In this document: positions 42,465-50,686 of the stretch, in pieces | How the letters are laid out: every line of letters begins with the position of its first letter | Numbering within the stretch: the stretch's first letter is position 1 | Assembly (NCBI RefSeq): GCF_021026095.1 | Contig: NZ_JAJNCU010000001.1 | Coordinates: forward strand, 62,001 to 126,000 | From: Salinicoccus halitifaciens | GTDB lineage: Bacteria > Bacillota > Bacilli > Staphylococcales > Salinicoccaceae | DNA length: 64,000 bases | Reading direction: 5' to 3' | Translations under genes and position numbers: made by a program | Notes under the pieces: model-generated | The model's input: the letters and a program-made list of their open reading frames with translations, nothing else | What the model was told of the DNA's origin: nothing | The model's database searches: none

Positions 42465-43163
42465 TTATTCCACCACTGTGATGGTCCTTGCATATGCATG
42501 AGGATTTTCAAACTGGTCGAAGACCGCGTAGGCGATCGTGTACTCGCCCGGCGTATCAGTGTCGACTTCGCCTGAAATGTATGCGGTATGCGCGATATCA
42601 CGCCCGTCCGTATCGATGATTTCGATGCCTTCACGTGGGTTGAAGTCCTCGCCGACGCTGATCGTGACATCTTCCATATTATTGAAGAGCACAGTTGATG
42701 ATGTGCTTTCGGATGTCCCTTGAAGCTCTGCCTCGGTCGGCGGAACGAGCGGGACCGGGTCGGTCGGGGCGTCGCTTACGGTGATGGAGCGGGTGTATTC
42801 GAACCAGCCGTTCCTGCTGTTCTCGACCCGGTATGAGACCGTGTATGTCCCCGGCGTGGATGTGTCCACGTTGTCGTTTGTGATCTGGATGTTGTCCGTG
42901 ATGTTCCCGTCCTGGTTGTCGAGCGCATAGACGCCCGCCATCGGATCGAAATCATCCCCGACCTGTACATTGACGGTATCCAGGTTTCTGATCGTCGGTG
43001 CAGGATTGTTATAGGCCGCAATCTCTTCCTCCATCGTCGGTCCGCTGTAGTCTTCATAGACCGGATTCGCTTCCGCGCCCCCTGCATCTTCCACCATTTC
43101 TGCCGTGATCGGCGCAACCGGCAGGAGGCCCGCCATCACTTTCACCATAGTATTGATATTCAT
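42465..43163 (-). CDS. Protein with two Ig-like (Cry22/DUF5011-type) domains
   Basis: The 232-residue protein has a short hydrophobic N-terminus (MVKVMAGLLPVAPITA) that may be a weak signal, an acidic linker, and two beta-sandwich repeats: residues about 55-130 (VNVQVGDDFDPMAGVYALDNQDGNITDNI... ending GTYTVSYRV) and about 160-232 (VTISVGEDFNPREGIEIIDTDGRDIAHT... ending GEYTIAYAV). The pattern VGDDFDP and DxDTSTPGxYTVxYxV is typical of the Ig-like domain found in surface proteins. No LPxTG sorting signal is present. It starts 9 nt upstream of nsrR, so it may be co-transcribed with it. Confidence 0.75.
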   Translation of the reverse strand: MNINTMVKVMAGLLPVAPITAEMVEDAGGAEANPVYEDYSGPTMEEEIAAYNNPAPTIRNLDTVNVQVGDDFDPMAGVYALDNQDGNITDNIQITNDNVDTSTPGTYTVSYRVENSRNGWFEYTRSITVSDAPTDPVPLVPPTEAELQGTSESTSSTVLFNNMEDVTISVGEDFNPREGIEIIDTDGRDIAHTAYISGEVDTDTPGEYTIAYAVFDQFENPHAYARTITVVE

Positions 43164-43171
43164 TTATCTGC

Positions 43172-43585
43172 TCACCTCATCATTGCTTTCGGTAGTATAT
43201 CCTGAAGTGTATACTCATCCAGGGTTTTAAGGTAATTCTCCAGCGCGTCGTTAAGCACGAACTTCAGGCCGCATACGGGGGTGAGGACGCATTCGTTGTC
43301 ATGTCTGAAGCATTCCGCCATATGGAAATTATCTTCCGTGTTCCTCACGACGTCGCCTATCTTCATATCTTCCGGTTTATATTTTAGCATAATACCGCCG
43401 CCGCGGCCACGCACAGTGTGTATATAGCCGAGCTTCGCGAGATTATGGACGACCTTCGTCAGATGATTTTTCGAGATGTTGTAGTAGTCCGATATTTCAT
43501 CGATCTGCACTTTTTCATCCGTCTGCCGCGTACCGAGGTACATCAGCACTCTGAGGGAATAGTCCGTATATAAAGTCAGTTTCAT
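43172..43585 (-). CDS. nsrR: Nitric-oxide-sensing Rrf2-family repressor NsrR
   Basis: ATG at 43585 follows AGAGGTGAGAAAT; a GTG three codons earlier is unlikely. The 137-residue protein has the N-terminal winged helix (KLTLYTDYSLRVLMYL) and three conserved cysteines, Cys92, Cys99 and Cys105 (ECFRHDNECVLTPVCG), plus Asp8, which together ligate the [4Fe-4S] cluster in NsrR. It is divergent from hmp, its usual target. Confidence 0.9.
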   Translation of the reverse strand: MKLTLYTDYSLRVLMYLGTRQTDEKVQIDEISDYYNISKNHLTKVVHNLAKLGYIHTVRGRGGGIMLKYKPEDMKIGDVVRNTEDNFHMAECFRHDNECVLTPVCGLKFVLNDALENYLKTLDEYTLQDILPKAMMR

Positions 43586-43654
43586 ATTTCTCACCTCTTG
43601 ACTATACTTTACATCAAAAGCCTCAATTAATCCTTAAATTTAACATTGACAAAT

Positions 43655-43672
43655 TTGTGAATATATTAACAA
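43655..43672. promoter_or_regulatory. Rex-like operator in the nsrR-hmp intergenic region
   Basis: TTGTGAATATATTAACAA is a palindrome that differs from the Rex consensus (TTGTGAA, four bases, TTCACAA) by one base. It is 77 nt before hmp. An AT-rich stretch nearer to hmp (GTATAAAATATATATCTTTT, 43713-43732) resembles the Bacillus NsrR site. Confidence 0.5.
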
Positions 43673-43675
43673 AGG

Positions 43676-43700
43676 GTTGTAAATCTGCCTCCCGGGGTAT
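43676..43700 (+). promoter_or_regulatory. Possible sigma-B promoter of hmp
   Basis: GTTGTA (43676-43681), 13 nt, GGGTAT (43695-43700). The -10 is perfect, the -35 matches in four of six. Confidence 0.35.
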
Positions 43701-43748
43701 AACATTAAAGGTGTATAAAATATATATCTTTTAAAAGGGAGCGTTTTC

Positions 43749-44885
43749 ATGGAACTTCATAAAAAAGAAATCATCAAGGCAACTGTACCTGCATTGGAAG
43801 AACACGGCACGACCATCACTACAGTGTTTTACCAGAACATGTTCAAAAAGCATCCGGACCTGTTGAACATGTTCAACCAGACAAACCAGAAGGTCGGCGA
43901 CCAGCCGAAGGCCCTCGCATTCACAGTGCTCCAGGCGGCAAGGCACATCGATGACCTGGAGGCGATCGTACCTGCGGTCATCGGCATCGCCCATAAGCAC
44001 CGCGCGCTCAACGTCAAACCGGAACATTATCCAATCGTGGGCGAAAACCTGCTCGAAGGCATCAAGGAAGTGCTGGGTGATGCAGCGACACCTGAAATCA
44101 TGGATGCATGGGAAGAGTACTACGGCGAGATCGCCCAGATCTTCATCGATGTGGAAGCTGGCATGTATAAGGAAGCGGAATGGGACGGCTTCGTACCGTT
44201 CAAGGTGACCGGGAAGGACCAGCTGTCTGATGACATCGTCCGCTATACGGTGAAGAGCGACGAAGTGGACTTCGATGTCCGCGCCGGCCAGTACATCACG
44301 GTCAAAGTGGATCCGTCGGATTACCCGTACGAGGCGCTGCGCCATTACTCCATCTGTTCGATCCATACAGAGGAAGGGCTCCAGTTTGCTGTGAAGAAGG
44401 AAGGGACGGATGACACGGCAGGCGTCGTCTCCCACCATATGCACGACGACGTCCAGGTCGGAGACACGCTCGAACTGAGCGCACCTGCAGGTGACTTCCT
44501 CCTCGATCCTGCAGATGAAAAACTCCTCTTCATCGCAGGCGGCGTCGGTGCGACACCGGTCATGGCGATGATCGAAGAGGCGATTGAAGCGGGCAAGGAT
44601 CCGAAGTTCATCTACAGCGTGCAGAATAAAGGGATGCACCCGTTCAAGGATGAGATGCAGGAATTTGGTGAAAGAATCGATGTGAAAGTGAAATACAGCG
44701 ATGATGAAGGTTTCTTAAACCACGAAGACTTCGAAGGTCTTCAGGATCGCAGCGTCTACATCTGCGGTTCCATGCACTTCATGAATGCGATGATCAAAGT
44801 GCTGCATGAAGTCGGCTTCAGCGAAGACAACATCCACTTCGAACCGTTCGGTCCGAAGATGAGCCTCGTCGGCGAGACGGTTTAA
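43749..44885 (+). CDS. hmp: Flavohemoglobin (nitric oxide dioxygenase)
   Basis: The 378-residue protein has a globin domain (residues 1-135) with the proximal His84 (AHKH), the distal Tyr28 and Gln52, followed by the FAD domain (about 150-260, LRHYSICS at the flavin site) and an NAD-binding domain (AGGVGATPVMAM near 263, YICGSMHFMNAM near 340). It detoxifies NO to nitrate using NADH and O2. Divergent from nsrR and likely repressed by it. A terminator follows. Confidence 0.93.
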   Translation: MELHKKEIIKATVPALEEHGTTITTVFYQNMFKKHPDLLNMFNQTNQKVGDQPKALAFTVLQAARHIDDLEAIVPAVIGIAHKHRALNVKPEHYPIVGENLLEGIKEVLGDAATPEIMDAWEEYYGEIAQIFIDVEAGMYKEAEWDGFVPFKVTGKDQLSDDIVRYTVKSDEVDFDVRAGQYITVKVDPSDYPYEALRHYSICSIHTEEGLQFAVKKEGTDDTAGVVSHHMHDDVQVGDTLELSAPAGDFLLDPADEKLLFIAGGVGATPVMAMIEEAIEAGKDPKFIYSVQNKGMHPFKDEMQEFGERIDVKVKYSDDEGFLNHEDFEGLQDRSVYICGSMHFMNAMIKVLHEVGFSEDNIHFEPFGPKMSLVGETV

Positions 44886-44909
44886 CAGGCTCCATGGACT
44901 GAGCTTGCG

Positions 44910-44945
44910 CCCCGGGCGGAAAATAATCTGCCCGGGGTCTTTTAT
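44910..44945 (+). terminator. Terminator of hmp
   Basis: CCCCGGGCGGA and TCTGCCCGGGG (44910-44937) with a 6-nt loop, followed by TCTTTTATTT. Confidence 0.85.
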
Positions 44946-44995
44946 TTGTTAAAATATTGGGTATATGAAGTCTATACTTATTAGGAGGGGCATCT

Positions 44996-45976
44996 ATGAC
45001 ATACATATGGCTTGTGGTGGGATTTGCGCTGCTGATCAAGGGGGCGGACTGGTTTGTGGACAGTGCGTCGACGATCGCGAAGAAGCTCAGCATCTCGCCG
45101 ATCATCATCGGGCTCACGATCGTCGCTTTCGGGACGAGCGCGCCTGAAGTGGTGGTCAACATCATCGCGGCACTCGAAGGCAACGGCGATATGGTCGTCG
45201 GTAACGTCGTCGGGAGCAATATCGCAAACATCACGCTCATACTCGGACTCACCGCGCTCGTCTCGCCGATCGTGGTGGAACGGAGCATCGCGAACCGGGA
45301 TATGATTTTTGCGATCGGTTCGGTCTTTTTGCTGTTGCTGCTGGTGAGTGAACGGTGGTTCGGCGGCTCCGGTGAGAGTATGCTTTCGCGCCTGGACGGT
45401 CTCATCTTCCTGGCGGGCATGGCGTTTTATATGTTTTATGTATTTATGAAAGCGAAGCGCACGCGTGTTGCGACGCTCGATGAAGAGCTGCGCCTCACGG
45501 AGGCGGCGGAGCCGGGGACGGCCTCGCGCGGCTGGGCATCCCTCATTATCGTCCTGATTGTGGGGCTTGCCGGCATCATCCTCGGCGGTGAGCTTGTGGT
45601 TTCGAGCGCCACAGAAATTGCGATTGCGCTCGGTATGTCACAGGCGCTGGTTGGTCTCACGATCGTTGCGATCGGTACGTCGCTGCCTGAGATGGTGACG
45701 TCCATCATGGCTGCCGTGAAGGGCGAGACGGATATGGCGATGGGCAACCTCGTCGGCAGCGGGATCTTCAACATCCTGCTCGTGCTCGGGGTTTCGGCGG
45801 TTGTTGCGCCGCTTGCGGTCAGCAGCGTGATCATCATCGACATCTTCGTCATGATTGCGGTGACGATCCTCGTGTTCGTGATGTCGAAGTCGAGCTACCA
45901 CCTGAACCGGGTGGAGGGCGGTATGCTTGTTGCGATATATATCGTGTATCTCGTATATATCATCATGAGAGGCTGA
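44996..45976 (+). CDS. Na+/Ca2+ exchanger-family (CaCA, YrbG-like) protein
   Basis: The start follows TTAGGAGGGGCATCT. The 326-residue protein has ten hydrophobic segments in two inverted repeats, each with the alpha motif: TIVAFGTSAPEVVVN with VVGNVVGSNIANI (about residues 41-80) and TIVAIGTSLPEMVTS with AMGNLVGSGIFNI (about 219-262). The acidic residues of these motifs bind Ca2+ and Na+. Members like YrbG exchange Ca2+ or K+ for Na+ or H+, useful in salt stress. Monocistronic. Confidence 0.88.
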   Translation: MTYIWLVVGFALLIKGADWFVDSASTIAKKLSISPIIIGLTIVAFGTSAPEVVVNIIAALEGNGDMVVGNVVGSNIANITLILGLTALVSPIVVERSIANRDMIFAIGSVFLLLLLVSERWFGGSGESMLSRLDGLIFLAGMAFYMFYVFMKAKRTRVATLDEELRLTEAAEPGTASRGWASLIIVLIVGLAGIILGGELVVSSATEIAIALGMSQALVGLTIVAIGTSLPEMVTSIMAAVKGETDMAMGNLVGSGIFNILLVLGVSAVVAPLAVSSVIIIDIFVMIAVTILVFVMSKSSYHLNRVEGGMLVAIYIVYLVYIIMRG

Positions 45977-46107
45977 TGGTTTTATTTTCTTGAAATAATT
46001 AATTTACTTGCATTCAATAAAAATCAAATCTCCTGTTTTTCGGCATATATAGATGAGGGGTGTTTTTCGCCGCTCGCATTATGCCGGAAGACGGGAGGTT
46101 TTTTATT

Positions 46108-47061
46108 ATGAGGATGAAGACGCTCGAGCATCAGTGGCTGGAGATGTTGTGCGGACGGGGCGGCGGTGGCGGGAAGGATGTGCAGGATTTAAAGCGGCTC
46201 GCCGCAGGTTTTGAGGGGGAGTGCGAACTCGACCGCTGGCTTGGGGAGTTCGGCCGCCCGCACTGGAAAATTTTCAAGGACATCTGGATCGACGCGGGCG
46301 GCACCACGCAGATCGATACCCTGATTGTGACGGGGGAGGGGATCCATGTGTTTGATGTGAAGAATTATTCGGGTGAGCTTGAATATGTGGACGGGAAATG
46401 GTGGAGCGGCGGCAGGCGGCTGAACAAGGATATTTTCATCCAGCTGAAGCGGTCGATGGAGAAGATGGGTGTGATGCACCACCGGCTCGGCGGGCGCGGC
46501 CGGCTCACCGGGCGCATCGTGTTCGTTGGCGAGCATGGCCGGGTGCATGTGAAGGATGCAGTCGATGTGGAGGTCGTCATGCGGCATGACATCCGCCGGA
46601 TGATACATAAGCTTATCGATGATGAGCAGTGGAATGATGTTTTGGATATCGGTGAGACCGCGCGGTTGGTGGAGGATTTTATGATCGAATGTCCGTATAA
46701 GCCGCGGGAGCTCGATGATGTGGAATTCGGCCGGCTGCGGTGGGGTGTAAGGTGCTGTGCGTGCGGCGGATTCGGCGTTCTGGCGAAGCGGTATCATATC
46801 GAATGCGGCTGCGGCCATGTCGAACCGAAGGAGAAAGCTGTGCTGCGGACGATCTGCGAGTACGGGGTGCTGCGTCATGAACGGGATTTGAAAATTAATG
46901 AAGTTGAAAGATTTTTAGGAGGAATCGTGAGCAGAAGAAGGCTGACTGAAATATTAAGGAAAAATTTTAAGTTGTTGGTTGGCGGTAAGTATGCGAAACA
47001 TGAAAATCCATGTGCAGAATATCAATATACATTTAAAAATAAAAGATTCAGATATGATTAA
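46108..47061 (+). CDS. NERD-domain protein with zinc-binding and C-terminal helical part
   Basis: ATG at 46108 lies 9 nt after GGGAGG; the frame is open to 46060 but lacks a site. The 317-residue protein has a NERD domain: EGECELDRWLGEFG (about 37-50) with the PD-(D/E)XK-like QIDTLIVTGEGIHVFDVKNYSG (starting about 74, containing Asp and the Lys), followed by a likely zinc ribbon (CCACGG, then ECGCGH, about 230-252) and a basic C-terminus. NERD proteins are nuclease-related; many sit near DNA-processing or defence genes, but none is adjacent here. Role unknown. Confidence 0.75.
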   Translation: MRMKTLEHQWLEMLCGRGGGGGKDVQDLKRLAAGFEGECELDRWLGEFGRPHWKIFKDIWIDAGGTTQIDTLIVTGEGIHVFDVKNYSGELEYVDGKWWSGGRRLNKDIFIQLKRSMEKMGVMHHRLGGRGRLTGRIVFVGEHGRVHVKDAVDVEVVMRHDIRRMIHKLIDDEQWNDVLDIGETARLVEDFMIECPYKPRELDDVEFGRLRWGVRCCACGGFGVLAKRYHIECGCGHVEPKEKAVLRTICEYGVLRHERDLKINEVERFLGGIVSRRRLTEILRKNFKLLVGGKYAKHENPCAEYQYTFKNKRFRYD

Positions 47062-47065
47062 AGGG

Positions 47066-47231
47066 AGCTAATAGGTATTCGTCAAGGTCACGAGTTCCTA
47101 CGAGAAGTTTAACAGGTATTCGTCAAGGTCACGAGTTCCTACGAGAAGATTAATAGGTAGTCGTGACAGCCGCGAGTTCCTACGAAAAGTTTAACAGGTA
47201 GTCGTCACGGGTACGAGTTCCTGCAGGAACC
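47066..47231. repeat. Four-copy 41-nt hairpin repeat, inverted (family B)
   Basis: AGGTANTCGT arms start at 47073, 47114, 47155 and 47196 (exact 41-nt period) and face ACGAGTTCCT arms. The reverse complement matches the repeats at 28993 and 40508. It lies between the convergent NERD and folD genes. Confidence 0.9.
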
Positions 47232-47253
47232 AAAATCCTCCCCCAACCAGACA

Positions 47254-47281
47254 AAACCCCCGGTCGCCTGACCGGGGGTTT
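47254..47281. terminator. Bidirectional terminator of folD
   Basis: A perfect 12-bp stem (AAACCCCCGGTC with its complement, loop GCCT). On the minus strand it follows the folD stop codon and is followed by TTTTGT. Confidence 0.85.
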
Positions 47282-47293
47282 CCAATTCTAAAA

Positions 47294-48145
47294 TTATTCG
47301 ATGCCTTTATTCCATTTTGCAGCAAGCAGTGTGTTGTTCAGCACCATTGTGATGGTGAGTGGGCCGACACCGCCTGGTACAGGTGTGATGTAGCTTGCAA
47401 CTTCGGCAGCGGAGTCGTATTCGACGTCGCCGACGAGTTTGTCGTCGACCATTGTGTTACCCACGTCGATGACGATTGCGCCTTCTTTAAGGTGCTCGCC
47501 TTTGACAAGGCCAGGTTTGCCGACGGCTGAAACGACAACGTCGAAGTCTTTCAGCTTCTCGACCATGTTTTTAGTGCGTGAGTGCATCAGCGTCACTGTT
47601 GCGTTCTCGTTAGTGAGCAGTTTCGCAACCGGCTGGCCGACGATGTGTGAACGTCCGATGACTGCAACGTCTTTGCCTTCCAAAGGACCTGTGTGCTTAA
47701 GCAGCTCCATGATGCCGAGCGGCGTACATGGCACGAATGTGCGCTGGCCGGTGTACAGGCGGCCGATGTTGATCGGGCTGAAGCCGTCGACGTCTTTCTC
47801 AGGTGAGATTGCCTCGAGGACTTTGTTCTCATCGACCTGATCCGGAAGTGGAACCTGCACCAAAATGCCATGCACTGAATCATCATTGTTCAGGCGTTTC
47901 ACTTCGTTCAGTACATCTTCCTCGGAAGCTTCCTCAGGGAGATGGACGATATCAGAAGTCATGCCGACTTTTTCGGCAGCTTTGTTTTTGGATCTGACAT
48001 AGCTCAGTGACGCACCATCGTTACCTGCGATCACAACAGTCAGGTTCGGCGTGATGCCCTGTGATTTTAATTTTTCAACTTCTTCTGCAAGGCCTGCGCG
48101 GTAATCTTTTGCGATTTCGCGGCCGTTTAAAACTTCAGCAGTCAT
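47294..48145 (-). CDS. folD: Bifunctional methylenetetrahydrofolate dehydrogenase/cyclohydrolase
   Basis: The 283-residue protein has the FolD signatures: [17 protein letters not shown] (about 47-63, with the catalytic Lys and the Tyr), [16 protein letters not shown] near 98, and the [18 protein letters not shown] site near 164-177. It makes N10-formyl-tetrahydrofolate for purine synthesis and, here, possibly for the sugar formyltransferases. It is divergent from purE and shares the PurR-box region, which links folate and purine control. The ribosome site is AGGAGGAAATTTTT. Confidence 0.93.
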   Translation of the reverse strand: MTAEVLNGREIAKDYRAGLAEEVEKLKSQGITPNLTVVIAGNDGASLSYVRSKNKAAEKVGMTSDIVHLPEEASEEDVLNEVKRLNNDDSVHGILVQVPLPDQVDENKVLEAISPEKDVDGFSPINIGRLYTGQRTFVPCTPLGIMELLKHTGPLEGKDVAVIGRSHIVGQPVAKLLTNENATVTLMHSRTKNMVEKLKDFDVVVSAVGKPGLVKGEHLKEGAIVIDVGNTMVDDKLVGDVEYDSAAEVASYITPVPGGVGPLTITMVLNNTLLAAKWNKGIE

Positions 48146-48190
48146 AAAAATTTCCTCCTAATATTATCTGTATATCCATTTACATTATGT

Positions 48191-48303
48191 ACGAATGTGC
48201 AGAAAATTTCAATGAAAGAAATTTCACGAACGATAGGGGGCAAGAAAACTACTCATTGTTCGTATATACAAACGATGAAACTTTAAAATAAAATAATGTT
48301 CGT
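48191..48303. promoter_or_regulatory. PurR boxes between folD and the pur operon
   Basis: CGAAC-type boxes occur at 48226-48231 (ACGAAC) and, inverted, at 48258-48263 (GTTCGT); their centres are about 32 nt apart, the same spacing as the PurR box pair of Bacillus subtilis. A third box (GTTCGT, 48298-48303) and a weaker one (ACGAAT, 48191-48196) flank them. This fits divergent repression of folD and purE by PurR. Confidence 0.65.
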
Positions 48304-48310
48304 AAATAAG

Positions 48311-48339
48311 TTGAATCAAAGCATCTTACTTGATAGAAT
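48311..48339 (+). promoter_or_regulatory. Promoter of the pur operon
   Basis: TTGAAT (48311-48316), 17 nt and TAGAAT (48334-48339). The leader would be only about 37 nt long, too short for a purine riboswitch like the one in Bacillus purE. Confidence 0.65.
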
Positions 48340-48382
48340 GAAGTTGAACATTCGACTTTAGGACAATCAGGAGGATGAAACA

Positions 48383-48865
48383 ATGAGCGTAGGCATTATT
48401 ATGGGCAGCTCTTCGGACTGGCCCACGATGAAACTTGCAGCAGAGATGCTTGATGAATTCGGCATAGAATATGAAGCGAAAGTGGTCAGCGCCCACCGCA
48501 CGCCGAAAGATATGGTGGCGTATGCGGAAAATGCACAGGAGCGGGGCCTGAAAGTGATCATCGCAGGCGCCGGGGGGGCTGCACACCTGCCGGGTATGGT
48601 GGCGAGTCTCACCAACCTGCCGGTGATCGGCGTGCCGATCGAATCGAAATCGCTGAAGGGGCTGGATTCACTGCTCTCGATCGTCCAGATGCCGGGCGGC
48701 ATACCGGTGGCGACGACGGCGATCGGTGAGGCCGGAGCGAAGAATGCCGGTATACTCGCAGCCAGGATGCTTGCGATTTCAGATGGAGATCTCAGTTCAA
48801 AATTATCGGAATATACGAAATCATTGGAAGACAAAGTGGAGGCTATGCAGAATGACCTTAAGTAG
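48383..48865 (+). CDS. purE: N5-carboxyaminoimidazole ribonucleotide mutase
   Basis: The 160-residue protein starts after [23 protein letters not shown] (about 8-16) and VVSAHRTP (about 34-41) form the active site of class I Pur[15 protein letters not shown] is also typical. It moves the carboxyl group from N5-CAIR to CAIR. First gene of the operon; overlaps purK by 14 nt. Confidence 0.95.
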   Translation: MSVGIIMGSSSDWPTMKLAAEMLDEFGIEYEAKVVSAHRTPKDMVAYAENAQERGLKVIIAGAGGAAHLPGMVASLTNLPVIGVPIESKSLKGLDSLLSIVQMPGGIPVATTAIGEAGAKNAGILAARMLAISDGDLSSKLSEYTKSLEDKVEAMQNDLK

Positions 48866-49982
48866 AAGGATTTATCCGGGAGCAGTAATCGGCATCATCG
48901 GCGGCGGACAATTGGGTAAGATGCTCGCGCAGAGTGCGCTCAGGATGGGCTACAAAGTGGCGGTGCTCGATCCGTCTGAAGATGCGCCGGCAAAGGCGAC
49001 GAGTGATTTATTCATCAATGCGGCGTTCGATGATGAAGCAGCGTTAAAACAACTCGGCGACGCCTCAGACATCATCACTTACGAATTTGAAAACATCGAC
49101 GGCCCGCTGCTCAAGCGCATGGTGGACGAATACTACGTGCCGCAGGGTGCGGAGACGCTGCTCACACTGCAGAACCGCGAGACCGAAAAGGATGCGGTCA
49201 GAAATTCCGGTGCGAAAGTCGTACCGTTTGAAAAAGTGTCAGGCGACGGAGACGTGAAGGCATTCGCGGAGCAGGAAGGCTGGCCGGTCATCGTGAAGAC
49301 GGCGACGGGCGGCTATGACGGGAAGGGGCAGTACCTCGTCGAATCCGAAGACGACCTCGAAAAAGAGCCGATCCCCTACGGAGACACGCAGTTCATCGCG
49401 GAGAAATATCTCGACCTCGAGCGCGAAGTCTCCCTCACCGTCGCAAGGAGCGCGGACGGAAAGACGATCGTCTTCCCGCTGCAGGAGAACCTGCACAGGA
49501 ACCAGATCCTCTACCGCACGATCGCGCCATCAAGGATCGACCGCCAGAAGGACGCCGAAGCGGAAGTCGAAAAGATCATGAATAAACTTCATTTCGCCGG
49601 CGTGTTCACGGTCGAATTCTTCATAGACAAGTCAGGCGAACTGTACGTGAACGAGATTGCGCCGCGCCCGCACAACTCGGCGCACCATACGATCGAGTCA
49701 TGCAACATATCGCAGTTTGATGCGCATATACTTGCGCTCACCAACCAGCCGATGCCTGAAATCCGCCAGCATAAGCGGGCAGTCATGATGAACCTGCTCG
49801 GCCAGGATCTGGACAGGCTCGGGGATGCACTTTACGACCATCCGGAATGGCATGTCCATCTGTACGGCAAGTCCGCACGGAAACCTGAACGGAAGATGGG
49901 GCATATGACGATACTCACTGATGATGTGGAAGACACCCTGGAAAAACTCAAGACGGATTTTGAAAAGGAGGGGCAGGCATGA
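48852..49982 (+). CDS. purK: N5-carboxyaminoimidazole ribonucleotide synthase
   Basis: ATG at 48852 follows GGAGGCTATGCAGA. The 376-residue ATP-grasp enzyme shows [13 protein letters not shown] (about 14-26), [13 protein letters not shown] (about 151-163) and the metal-binding [15 protein letters not shown] (about 264-278). It makes N5-CAIR from AIR, bicarbonate and ATP. Overlaps purE by 14 nt and purC by 4 nt. Confidence 0.95.
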   Translation: MTLSRRIYPGAVIGIIGGGQLGKMLAQSALRMGYKVAVLDPSEDAPAKATSDLFINAAFDDEAALKQLGDASDIITYEFENIDGPLLKRMVDEYYVPQGAETLLTLQNRETEKDAVRNSGAKVVPFEKVSGDGDVKAFAEQEGWPVIVKTATGGYDGKGQYLVESEDDLEKEPIPYGDTQFIAEKYLDLEREVSLTVARSADGKTIVFPLQENLHRNQILYRTIAPSRIDRQKDAEAEVEKIMNKLHFAGVFTVEFFIDKSGELYVNEIAPRPHNSAHHTIESCNISQFDAHILALTNQPMPEIRQHKRAVMMNLLGQDLDRLGDALYDHPEWHVHLYGKSARKPERKMGHMTILTDDVEDTLEKLKTDFEKEGQA

Positions 49983-50686
49983 CCACACTCTTATATGAAG
50001 GAAAGTCGAAGCGCATGTATGAAACCGGCGACCCTTTCGTCCTGAAAGTCGAATACAAAGACGAAGTGACCGCAAAGAACGGCTCGAGGCATGATTTTGC
50101 ACCCGGCAAGGGGCGCCTGAACAACCTCATCACATCAAACATCTTCGAGCGGCTTGAGGCGGCGGGCATCCCGTCGCACTTCATCGAGACAACCAGCGAG
50201 ACGACACAGCTCGTCCGCCGCGTCGACATGATACCGATGGAAATCGTCGTGAGGAACCTTGCGGCGGGCGACATCACGAAAAGGCTCGGATTCAAAAAGG
50301 GCGAGGAGTTTGCACCGCCCCTGATCGAATTTTTCCTAAAAGATGATGCGCTGCACGATCCGCTGATCAACCGGGCGCATGCGATCCATATGAAGCTTGC
50401 GACGCACGATGAAATCGATGAACTGAAAAAACGCGCGAACCAGATCAATGTCGCACTGCTCGACATCATGGAGCCGATGGGGCTTAAGCTCGCCGACTTC
50501 AAGATCGAATTCGGCCGTGACAGGAAGGGCAATATACTGCTTGCCGATGAAATCTCCCCGGACACATGCCGTATATGGGATGCCGCGACGGGCGAGAATT
50601 TTGATAAGGACGTTTACCGTGAAAGTACCGGCTCCATCGTGGATGCCTATCAGAAATTTTATGAAAAAATGGAGGAAATCAAATAA
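49979..50686 (+). CDS. purC: SAICAR synthetase
   Basis: The 235-residue protein has [11 protein letters not shown] (about 4-14), [10 protein letters not shown] (about 92-101) and [11 protein letters not shown] (about 189-199), all classical PurC motifs. It joins aspartate to CAIR. ATG overlaps the purK stop. The next gene is purL at once; the purS and purQ genes that normally follow are absent. Confidence 0.95.
   Translation: MTTLLYEGKSKRMYETGDPFVLKVEYKDEVTAKNGSRHDFAPGKGRLNNLITSNIFERLEAAGIPSHFIETTSETTQLVRRVDMIPMEIVVRNLAAGDITKRLGFKKGEEFAPPLIEFFLKDDALHDPLINRAHAIHMKLATHDEIDELKKRANQINVALLDIMEPMGLKLADFKIEFGRDRKGNILLADEISPDTCRIWDAATGENFDKDVYRESTGSIVDAYQKFYEKMEEIK

Noticed and set aside
43731..44639. 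302-codon minus-strand frame opposite hmp
   Set aside because: Antisense to a certain flavohemoglobin; the frame reflects codon bias.
48383..48400. Purine riboswitch upstream of purE
   Set aside because: The predicted leader is too short and no aptamer fold was seen.
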